A program made the position numbers and the translations under genes. From Isoetes taiwanensis (taxonomy: Eukaryota > Streptophyta > Lycopodiopsida > Isoetales > Isoetaceae): a stretch of 64,000 nucleotides of DNA. Positions 23,989 to 33,780 of the stretch are shown piece by piece. Within the stretch, counting starts at the first letter, position 1. Each line of letters opens with the position of its first letter. The notes under the pieces were generated by a model. The model ran no database searches and had not been told where the DNA came from. It worked only from the letters and a program-made list of their open reading frames with translations. The stretch lies in NCBI GenBank assembly GCA_021234155.1, contig JAJEKV010000002.1:7395046-7459045 (forward strand). Direction: 5' to 3'.

Positions 23989-25974
23989 GAGAGAACGGGG
24001 TGTTTTTTATATTTATCAAAATAAGAAGTACAATGTTTCAAACATATAAAGGATTACTACAGGAGAAGCCTCAACATCTTCATCCTTTATGCGTAGAAAC
24101 TTATTCTTTGCTCTGTAAGCTGATATATACATGAAGCGCATGATAATCTCCCATTTGGTAACCAGGATAGACAAGAAGATACTGGAAAAAATAGCTCCCG
24201 AAGCTTTCTTTTACATATAGAAGAACCAAAGCGGAAGATCTAGAACCATTGAACATATAAGAAAGTACCGTAATATGAAACCAGTTTAGTTGCTGCATTG
24301 TTGGGATGCAAAACAGTCAGCCTAAGTAGGCTAGGACCCACTAGCCCAGCCGCCAAGACTCCCCAAAAAGTCTGGTTTATGATATAAAAGCTTCTTCCTG
24401 CTCACATGATGTCCCTAGCTTGGCCCCTAGACTGATCTCATTTCCTGTACTTCAGATCCATTCTAATAATTCCGGAATTCCACAAAGACTTCATGATAAA
24501 AGGCAGATTCTGATCATATCATGAATAACCTGAACCTTTCTTGCTAGTAAGAAAGAATGGGAAGAGTAAATGACGGAAGTAGCCAACAATTTTCCAAGTT
24601 TTGTAAAGAAAGAACAGACCGCCAAATTTTATGTGCCAAGAAACGCCTTTGTTCAAGAACTCACAAGATTTCATTCCACCTTATAAGCTTCAGCGCTATT
24701 TCGGTGTAATCTTTGCAAGATGCAGGAAAGATTATAATGCTAGGAGCATTAGAACGAAATACCACGTTACTGGTTTACCTGAGATCAAGAAACCGCCTAG
24801 AAGATGCTTCAAAGGCCACAAATTCTTCAGCCGGTGATGAAAGATCCAGACCCAGAAAGATGTTTGCCCTGATCCCTGCTAGCCGCTGGCTCAATCCTAA
24901 GCAGATACAAGAAATTGCAGCAGTGCCGGAAAGGTAGGAAAAGGGGCGGCCTCTCCCTGCCGTCGCCGCCCTAGCCGCAGGCGCCAAGAAGCATCCGTAT
25001 GAACAAATAAAAGAAAAAAAAAAAAAAAAAAAAAACTCCAGTTGACATTTGACATCCAGTTTGTTTTGTTGGTTTAAAGATCCTGGCTTCTAGAGTCCTT
25101 GATCTGGAATACCTTTTCAGTGTATACATGGTTTTTGTATGAAACATGAGATTAATCAACAATCTTTATGCTGATTGTTTTCTTAGGTGGCTTTAAAGCG
25201 GATTTTACATCTGGCACTTGCAGACCTGCATATCCTGATTAATGCAAATGCATCATATTACTAAATTCAAATTGTTAATATTCTGGAACTTAGATCATTG
25301 ATTGCGATACTGTGCTGCATTGCTTATAGACTCAGCAATGTTTTTTGCATACCCAGTAACTTCTTTAAAGGGCCATATACGACAAATAACTCCAGTTCCA
25401 ACTCAACATTGCACCCCTTTTTATTCGTTCAAAAGCATTATTTTTAGCTTAGTGTTTTTTTACTTAAAATTTTTTTTGGGGGGCACGTTTGCACAAACAC
25501 GAGTTGAGACTTTGAAGCAATTTTAGGCTATCCACGTTGCAGCCAGATAAGATTTCTGTGCATGTGGAGGGTGTTAGAATCGTTGAATTTGATCTATGGT
25601 CTCCTCAAATTCATTGAAATTCTAGCCTGTCAGGGATTGCGTTGGGAAGTTATGTTCGCCTTGGGAGAATTAGCAACCGAATTGATTTTCTAGAGAGCAC
25701 AAATGGAATTGGGTCATCCTTGCGGCAATCATAATAATACGATTTGTGATTCTTGGCTAATCTGGTTCAGGACATGCTTCGCACTGGTAAGCATTTATAT
25801 GAATAAGTTTCTTGGATAAATCTTGTTGATCTTCATTGTAAGAAGGTAGGCCTTTCCCTTGGGTTCAAATCCCAGTTCTAGTTTGTAGGGTTCACTAAGG
25901 CTATCCAGACTCAATCTTAGAATTTAGACAATAAATCTGTGTACTTTTAATTTTACTGTTCATGCAAGCAATGA
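23691..25974. other. Retroelement tail and unassigned sequence
   Basis: A T tract at 23,959-23,988 followed by GTGTTTTTTATATTTATCAA looks like a minus-strand LINE/SINE 3' tail, similar in style to 19,380. A plus frame at 23,736-23,960 contains SWGLKGCILQFVWQILKATAES-type sequence that I do not recognise. A poly-A of about 22 nt lies at 25,015-25,036. No complete gene is seen. Confidence 0.45.
25327..25455 (+). repeat. Dispersed repeat, copy 2 (pair of 607-730)
   Basis: This copy runs from TTTTTTGCATACCCAGTAAC to TTTTTAGCTTAGTGTTTTTTT with the same order of blocks as 607-730. Confidence 0.7.
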
Positions 25975-26620
25975 CACTACAAGGGATTGTTGACCATAAA
26001 CGACGTTGCGACGTCGTTAATCTACAACAACGCGTCGTTAAACGATGTCCACGTTCCAAGACGTTAACATTGTTCAACGACGATTAGAAGTTGTGACGTG
26101 TCAGGGCTGGTTGTGTGGCCTTTTGATATTGAAAAGTTGGCTGCCGTGGCATGCCTGCATGCCAGGATGGCACGGCCTGCGTATCATGTCACATGCGTAT
26201 AACGTCGTTCAACGACATGCAGGGCATCTGACGTCCCTTGGTACTTCCGTGACATGCCTGCATGCCAGGATGGCGTGACCCGCGTGTCATGCCACATGCA
26301 TAAGACGTCGTTGAACGACGTCTAGGACATTTGACGTGTCCTGCGTGCTGTCGTGGCATGCTGGCATGCCAGGATGGCACGACCTGCGTGTCATGCCACG
26401 TGCACATGACGTCGTTAAACGACGTCCAGGACACCGGACGTGTCCTGAGTGCTGTCGTGGCATGTCGGCATGCCAGGCTGGCATGCTTGCGTGTCTGTCA
26501 CGTGGCAGCGACGTCGTTAAAGGATATCTAAAATACTGACATGGCAAAGTTGGGCGCCGTGTCATGCCCCTGTGCACATGACGTCGTTAGACGACGTGCC
26601 CACGTCGAAAAATGACGTGC
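25975..26620 (+). mobile_element. CACTA-type terminus with palindromic 104-bp subterminal repeats
   Basis: CACTACAAGGGATTG at 25,975 matches the consensus end of plant CACTA (En/Spm) elements, CACTACAAGAAA. It is followed by about four tandem units of 103-104 bp (GCCAGGATGG/GCCAGGCTGG landmarks at 26,161, 26,264, 26,368 and 26,472). Each unit carries near-palindromes ACGTCGTT-AACGACGT and GGCATGC-TGCATGCC. Such subterminal arrays are the transposase-binding sites in known CACTA elements. The opposite end (CTTGTAGTG) was not found downstream. Confidence 0.72.
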
Positions 26621-27462
26621 CTTTTTGGCGGGGACCATTTGCCTTATTTATCTTCATTCCATTGTTTCTTTGGTGAACTTCCTAGCGAGTTTTTGGCGCC
26701 ACGTGATTTTTCTCCCTTCATAAGGTAAGATCTTGCAATTAAAGTGTCCTTGCCATCGATTTTTCATGGTTCTTGATTAAAGCAAGAAGTTCTTTGATTT
26801 TTCTAAAGGTACAATATGTGAGGGATGCATGATCAAGGTACTAGTCAGCTCCATCCCAAATGGAGAGGACTAGATGTGTCGGGTTCAGGCACCCCCCAAT
26901 GAACGTGGTTTCTAAATATTTTAAAATGTCTGGAGGGTAGAATGATCAAAGTACAGGTTGGCTCTATCTTGCATGGAGAGGACTAGATGTGGGTCCTCGC
27001 ATGTTACGGTGTCTCATTTTGATTGTCCTTTTGTCCACCCAAATTAGCACTATTTTTTAGTATTATGGGAAGAGGGAAATTCAAAATTAACGAGAATATC
27101 GCGGGGAGGTTGATTCCCCCTTTCTCGAGGGAGAGAGATCTCGTTTCTTTCTTTCCATCCTTTTGTGATCCAATGACTAATGACGAAGACAGGAGGCGGA
27201 AATGGCGTTTGCAGAAGCAACGGCAAAGATCAAGTAAGATGAAGCAACAATTGTCAAATGAAAATTTAGATTGGAGTATTGAGCACTCAAAAAAGCAATT
27301 GCAACATCCAGCCTCCATAATCACAAAAACATTTTTGGATTTGACATGTTCGAGGTCTACAGACCAGAAGAAAGAAGTATGGCATCTAGTGGAGAACAGC
27401 AAAATTATGCAGGTTGCATTGTCTGATAAGGAAAAGATTGTTCACAATGAAATTATCGGTAG

Positions 27463-27657
27463 TATAAACATGCAAAGATATAGACACGATTGGACAATAG
27501 CAGACTTCGTATATTCAAAATAGAATAGAACAGACAACATAACTGACTCCAAACGACACGACTGAGCTCAATCGACATCTAGAACTTCTACTTGTTATTC
27601 TACATCGGAATATGCCATCATGATGAGTGGCTGAGATCTTCACTTGATATCTTCACA
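27463..27657 (-). repeat. Copia 3' LTR (195 bp)
   Basis: On the plus strand it runs TATAAACATGCAAAG to ATATCTTCACA. Against the other LTR there are five transitions, and it lacks a 15-bp GA-rich segment. Confidence 0.93.
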
Positions 27658-27667
27658 CTCCCACTCA
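27658..27667 (-). promoter_or_regulatory. Copia polypurine tract
   Basis: On the minus strand GAGTGGGAG directly precedes the 3' LTR start TGTGAAG. The segment is locally duplicated at about 27,701-27,720. Confidence 0.7.
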
Positions 27668-27708
27668 GCCATGATCATGCTGCATTTTTGATGTAGTTGC
27701 ACTCCCAC

Positions 27709-30700
27709 TCAGCCATGATCAGGCTGGTGGTCTTCTTCATGCTGCATGATCCTCAACTGATCCCTATCAGACTGAAATTTCTCACGAGGCAAAGCCGTGG
27801 TAAGAAGGTCAGCCTTCATATCACTCGTACTGCAATGTTCAAGAGTGATTATACCCTGCTGAACCTGCCCTCTAATGAAATGAAACCGAGTGTCTATATG
27901 TCGGGTTCTGGCATGATTCTTCAAGGTATGTGCCAGAGCAATAGCACTCATGTTATCACAAAGCAGCAAGGTAGGGCCTGGTTGATCATGCATAAGACCG
28001 CTCAACAATCTTCTTAACCACATAAGCTCTTGAGCAGCAGATGTAGCGGCAACGTATTCGGCTTCGGTACTTGACAATGCAATGATAGACTGCTTCTTAC
28101 TTTTCCAGGATATCAAACAGTTGCCAATGAAGAAAACATACCCGGAAGTAGAGCGTCTACTATCATGATCGCCATCCCAATCCGCATCCGTGTAGCCCTT
28201 CAGACAAAACATTGTTGGATTGTGACTTCGCTCATTAACTAAGGCATACTGCATTGTGCCTTGAAGGTAGCGCAGAATGCGCTTAACAGCCAACCAATGT
28301 GTGTGTCCCGGATTTTCTAAGTACTGATTAACAACTCCCACTGCATAGGAGATGTCTGGTCGAGTACAAACAGCCAGATAAATTAAACTTCCAACAGCAC
28401 TTCGATAAAGCACAGATTGCATAAGTGCCTTCTCTTCTTCGGCTTGGGGACACATCTCTTTGGTGAGCTTGGTACTGGTCTCCATGGGTGTGGTGACTGG
28501 ATTACAATCTGCCATACCATAGCGTGCAAGAACATCTTCAACATACTGCGCTTGTACCAATTTCAGCCAGCCTGCTGCTCTATCCCTGATAATTTGGATC
28601 CCAAGACAATAATGGATGGCTCCCATATCCGTCATCTCAAATTCTTGAGAGAGTTGCTACTTCACACGCGCCAAGGCCTCTATATTATTGGATAACAGGA
28701 TACAATCGTCTACATATAGGGCTGCTTGAATAAAGAGATCTCCCACTTCTTTAACATACACATTGCCATCCGCTTCATTGCTTACAAAACCAAGAGAGGT
28801 AAAGAAGGTGTGTATGCGTTCATACCAGGCACGAGGAGATTGACGCAGCCCGTAAAGAGACTTATGCAAGCGGCATACCAAATGTTCTTGACCTGCTATC
28901 ACGAATCCTTCTGGTTGTAAAATATATACTTCTTCATTGAGCTGCCCATTCAGGAAAGCCGTCTTGACGTCCATTTGATGGATTTCCAAGTCCATTTGCA
29001 CTGCCAAAGCCAGTAAGGTGCGGATGGAGACCATGGTGACAACCGGTGAAAACGTCTCATGGAAATCCATACTTCAATCTGTAAAAATCTTCGGGCTACA
29101 AATCTGGCCTTAAACCGCTCAAGCTCTCCAGAAGCACTGCGCTTGATTTTAAATAACCATTTTGTACTCACCACACGTCTATGGGGAGGTAACTGCACCA
29201 ATTCCCATACTTCATTCTTCATTATGGATGCATATTCCGCCTCCATTGCTTGCTGCCATTCTCGCAAAGATATGGACATCAAAGCTTCATGGACTGTTCT
29301 TGGCTCGCCATTTCCTCATTCCCAATCACTAGGAATCCACGGTGCCTCGCTTGTGGACGGGTCCCGGACTTGCTTGTGAATCAAGAGCCTTCTTGGAAAG
29401 ATAACTTATGCGACCAGATCTTGTGGCTCCACGATTTGGTCTAGTTAGACTTGGATCCGGCACTCTATGACGACGGGTGTAAGGATGAGGACGAGGAGGA
29501 GATGGAACTCGCCCAGGTACTTCTTCAATGTCTAAAATCTGATCTGCTGAATTCTGCTCAGGCTGAGACCCTTCTGGACTATCTTCTTCATGGGTTGGAT
29601 GGTTACTTGGACCTGTTAAAGAACTTGTACTTTCTGAAATGTTTGGGCCTGCTGAAGTACTTGGTCCTACTGACATACTTGGCCATGCTGCACTACTAAA
29701 TATGGGTATGGAGTCTGCTGCCCCAAACCAGTCATCAATGACACTGAAGTCAACCACACGGGAGATTGAATGCCCTTGAGCAGCAGCCAAATTGATTACA
29801 CCATTATAAAGCATAGCTTCATTGAAGATCACATCACGGCTGATTATGATTGTTCGGCCTTGCAAATGGTATAACCTGTAAGCCTTAGACTCCCACGAGT
29901 AACCAACTAGCACACTCTTCATACTCTTATCATCAAGTTTCTTCCTTTTCTCATCTGGAACATGGGCATAAGCAACACATCCAAAAATTCGGATATGTTG
30001 CAAAGTAGGCTTCTTGCCAAACCAACTTTCGTATGGTGTGAGACCATTTACTGCAGAAGTAGGCAGCCTATTGCGCAAATATGCTGCAGTCATCACAGCT
30101 TCCCCCCAAAAGTGCTTGGACATGCCAGCCAAATTCAACATGCTGCGGGCACTCTCCATCAAAGTGTGATCCATTCGCTCCGCAACCCCATTTTGTTGGG
30201 GTGTATATGGGGTGGTGAACTGCTGCAAGATACCTGCTTCTCTACAAAATTGACTAAATGCCCCAGATTGAAACTCACCACCGTTATCGCTTCGCAACAC
30301 TTTGATGACATGGCTGGTGCTCCTCTCTACTGCAGCCTTGTACTCTCGAAAACATGCAAGTGCCTGGGATTTTCGACCAAGGAGATATACACTAACATAT
30401 CTCGAGTAATCATCAATGAATGTTATCATGAAAGACTTCCTGCTAAAGGTCAAGGTTTGCATGGGACCACATATATCCGTATGGGTTATCTCCAAAGGCT
30501 GCTTCTCGCTCACACTCATACCAACTGGGAAAAAATGTCGGTGATGCTTTCCAAGAACACATGGCTCACAAAACTCCAACCTACTGCTCGCCATGAAGTG
30601 AATACCCTCTGCCATTTGTTCATTCTTTAATTTCACAAGTGCTTGAATGTGGGGATGCCCCATTCGATTGTGCCATAGTTGCAAAGAATAATCCTTCTCT

Positions 30701-32034
30701 CGGATGACAAGAGCTCTAGCTGGAACTTTGACTCTTGCATCTAACTTATACAACCCATCCTCGCATGTGCATGTTGCAACTTGGCTGCCTTCCTCATCAT
30801 AAATATAGCACTTATGTGAATGAAAGGTAATGGAGTGGCCTGCATCAGCGATCTTCCCCACTGATAATAGAGTTTGTGTGATACCAGGCACATAATACAC
30901 ACTCTCAATCCGCATATCTCCTGATTGCACCTGCACCATCATACTTCCTCTTCCAGCAATCTCATGATAGGTGTCATCACCAATATAAACTCTTCTTCCC
31001 GTTGGTAGCATTTCTAAGGTATGAAACAATTCTGTGGCAGGTGACATATGTAAAGATGCTCTGGAATCCAGCCAAATCAACCTGCATAGGCCACCAAAAG
31101 AGACTTCTCTTGCCATAAAGAATCTGTCATCTGTCTTCTCTTTGGGCTCCGGTCTTCTATTGCCACTGTTCTTACTACTTTCCCCAACTGCTTTGGTATT
31201 ACAGAATCTTGCAATGTGCCCCGCCTTACCACATGTAAAACAGATCCGTCTCTTGTTTTGATCAGACTTGTCTGAGAATCCTCTTGCCTTATCATCATTT
31301 TTAGAGTTGGGCTCTCTTTGTCCACCTCTCATCTCTCCTTTAACTGCCCCACTCTGAAAGAATTTTCGAGGCCCTTTTTGCTTCCGCTTTCCTGCATAGA
31401 ATGCATCATGCTTAGAGGATCCTCCTTCATTTTTGAACTTCCGTTCTTCCTCAATAAGGGCTGCCACCATCTTCTCAAAACTTTGTGTCGGGAGATTGAA
31501 TAATGTTGTGGAGACATTACGGAATTCGGGTACCAATCCATTCAACAAAACTGCTTTAGAATCTTTAGGAGTGACAATGGAATTAACCCGAGCAAGCTGC
31601 ACATTAAGACACCTCATCCTGCTTACAAATTCTAGAATGGTTTCTTCTGCCTCCATCTTCATCCCAAAATACTACTGCTTAAGTGCCAATTCACATGTTT
31701 TCCCTGTTCCACCAAATGCATTATGTAATGCTTCCCAATTCTGCTTTGTGTCTCCTTTTATGTTCAAGAGATGAACATACTCCTCTCCAAGTGCTAATCC
31801 TATTGTGGTAATGGCCTTTCTGTCTCTTGCTTGCCATTCAACCAATTTTGCAGAATCTGTTGCTACTCCTTTATCATCTAGGGGCTTGGCATCAGTCCCT
31901 TCTACTACAGCCCAAGTCCCTTCTCTCATGAGCAGCAATTGAAGTTTAATTGACCAAGTATGGAAATTATCTCCTGTAAACTTCTCTAAAAATTTTTCAA
32001 CTAATTTATCCACACCTTGGTTTGACGAGGCCAT
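27709..32034 (-). pseudogene. Copia gag-pol polyprotein, frame-broken
   Basis: Pieces from 5' to 3': 32,034-31,672 Gag start (LEKFTGDNFHTWSIKLQLLL); 31,662-29,329 Gag end with CCHC knuckle CFTCGKAGHIARFC, protease with WLDSRASLHM (the usual DSGA reads DSRA), integrase HNRMGHPH...CEPC zinc finger, THTDICGP, SDNGGEF and NGVAER giving D-D-E; 29,282-28,657 RT in two frames with DVKTAFLNG and YVDDCILL; 28,635-27,709 RNase H with YTDADWDGD, SSTEAEYVA and LLLCDN. At least three stops or frameshifts separate the pieces. With the protease substitution it is not autonomous as it stands. Confidence 0.95.
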
Positions 32035-32384
32035 TTGAAGAAATCGTTGATGGGAAAAGTTTCTTCACACCTCTTCACAAATCTTCGGAGCAGGAAAGGT
32101 TTCTTCACAGATAGATGATTCTTCTCAGGCGATTGAAGACACTAATTCTTCTGTGAAATTCTCTTCCGGATTGCAAGTCTTCTGTTCACCCTCAATATGG
32201 CCCGTTGAATTCTCCTCGCCTTCTCCATTCTACATTGTTGATTTCTTCTATGATTCGGCATGCTGTCTTTCGCCCTCTTCCTCTGATTGCCACATTTTTA
32301 GGGTTAGTCTTCTATGCTCCCACTGAAAACGGTTTTGTTTGCTTCAACGACAGCCGAATTCAGGGCCCATGTTCGTCACGGTAA

Positions 32385-32396
32385 GCTCTGATACCA
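32385..32396 (-). promoter_or_regulatory. Copia primer-binding site
   Basis: On the minus strand TGGTATCAGAGC lies immediately after the 5' LTR. It is complementary to the 3' end of initiator Met-tRNA. Confidence 0.9.
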
Positions 32397-32606
32397 TATA
32401 AACATGCAAAGATATAGAACTAGAGAGAGAACACACGATTGGACAATAACAGACTTCGTATATTCAAAATAGAATAGAACAGACAACATAACTGACTCCA
32501 AACGACACGACTGAGCTCAATCGACATCTAGGACTTCTACTTGTTATTCTACATCAGAATATGCCATCATGATGAGTGGTTGAGATCTTCACTTAATATC
32601 TTCACA
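32397..32606 (-). repeat. Copia 5' LTR (210 bp)
   Basis: It has the same ends as 27,463-27,657. It contains the extra AACTAGAGAGAGAAC-type segment missing from the other LTR. Confidence 0.93.
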
Positions 32607-32754
32607 GGCAAAGGAGTTTGTGATACATAATTTCAGGTATAAATGGCAGCAAGCCATGTTTAGACAATTACTGAACATGTTTGCTGATGATACTATTGTA
32701 TCAGTGGTTGATTTTGTAGAGAATTACTCTTTCAAGGAGCAGAATGAAGTCCAG

Positions 32755-33200
32755 GCTCACAATCTAAAAGCAGTCTGTATGTGGAAGAAACAAACTTTTC
32801 TGGCTTAAGACGTGCATCACATATCCAAATAGGCACATCAGCTTGTGGTTGCTGCAGAGTAGATGGCAAAAAATCAGCCACCCCAGCCCAAATTTGTCGA
32901 TCCGATCTGTATAACAGAAATCTCGTCTGAAAAGCCTCCCATGACAAAAGATGACCAGAATCATACCAAGCTGCAATCTTTAAAACCCCAGCTAGCCGCC
33001 AACACCGTTGGGTCTTTGGATGTACAAGTGCACATAAAGGCTGCTGATCATGCATACCTTGCAGGGGAAGCCACCAGCACGACATTGACAATGAAGCACA
33101 AGCTTGGGGATTAACATGGAATAAAGATCTAACCGCATCCCAGGAAGCAAGCAGACCTTGGATATGGATGCAGAGGATACAACAAGGCCCATGGGAGACT
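32755..33200 (-). mobile_element. LINE family A fragment (minus)
   Basis: The minus frame reads VADFLPSTLQQPQADVPIWI and KPEKFVSSTYRLLLD, aligning with the HEHVKADKLVNSMYKVLLD region of the 3.2-kb LINE and the 47.3-kb copy. There is no poly-A at its 3' side, so it is an internal fragment. It truncates the upstream ORF. Confidence 0.65.
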
Positions 33201-33780
33201 AGGATTGATAGCTGTTTTGTTGGTCTACTTCGTGACGACTACATTAAAAGAGATAAACTATGAGTTCGGATAAAGCTCTTCGAGCTGAGAAATTCCACTA
33301 GGTATAGGTTCTAACTTGTCGAACTTGAAGAACTGGGTTTTCGTCTAACCAATTTGGCTGTTATTATTCATTCTTTATCGGGTTTTTTCTCATCTTTCAT
33401 TTTTGACCATTGATCTTTGGAATATTTTCTGTTTTGTGCCAAATCAAAGGCCATTAAATTTTTGGCCAATAATTCGCCCGCCACTTCCAATGGTCCAAAC
33501 GATACACATGGTTAGAAGATTAAAAAAAAAAAAGGTGAAGGCGTGCCTCTGCTGGCATCGATTGTAGATGGCAACGCCTTTGATGGCATGGACTGCAGAT
33601 CGATTGATGCCTCTGATGGCATCGACTGCAGATTGCAGATGGAGAGCCATAAGATTCGAAGCCAATCTCTGCCCCAAATCCGGCTACTCCGGCAAATCTA
33701 CACCACGCCTTCACCAGGTCCACTCTGCTCCAATCTCTGCTCCACGCCTTCACCAAGTCCACTCTTATCATTCAGAAACC
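33201..33780. other. Spacer with short tandem repeats
   Basis: Poly-A lies at about 33,521-33,532. GATGGCATCGACTGCAGAT-type units repeat at 33,555-33,640 and CCACGCCTTCACCA-GGTCCACTC twice at 33,700-33,765. No gene is recognised; the GC-rich part may be the 5' side of the following LINE. Confidence 0.55.

Larger units (their letters stand above)
27463..32606 (-). mobile_element. Ty1/Copia LTR retrotransposon, nearly full length
   Basis: Length is 5.1 kb. It has short LTRs at each end, a primer-binding site abutting the 5' LTR (32,385-32,396) and a purine tract next to the 3' LTR. The internal order is gag, protease, integrase, RT, RNase H, the Copia order. The LTRs differ by five transitions and one 15-bp indel, so it is fairly young. 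No clean 5-bp target duplication is seen (left flank GGTAG, right flank GGCAA). It sits inside the CACTA-associated ORF. Confidence 0.95.
27065..32770 (+). pseudogene. Unknown ORF, probable CACTA-associated gene, split by Copia
   Basis: Part 1 is 27,065-27,462, Lys/Arg-rich, starting MGRGKFKINENIAGRLIPPF and containing DPMTNDEDRRRKWRLQKQRQ. Part 2 is 32,607-32,770, reading AKEFVIHNFRYKWQQAMFRQ and IVSVVDFVENYSFKEQNEVQ. Joining the two sides of the Copia keeps a single open frame. The VDFVENYSF stretch resembles a motif I remember from predicted proteins of DNA transposons in plants and animals; that link is from memory and unverified. Part 2 ends at a LINE fragment, so the gene is truncated. 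It could be spliced; I see no sure introns. Confidence 0.5.

Noticed and set aside
25860-25890. T-arm-like TTGGGTTCAAATCCCAG suggesting a tRNA
   Set aside because: No matching acceptor stem, D-arm or anticodon arm upstream.
26189-26577. Open frames in the 104-bp array on both strands
   Set aside because: Periodic repeat translation, both strands open; not genes.
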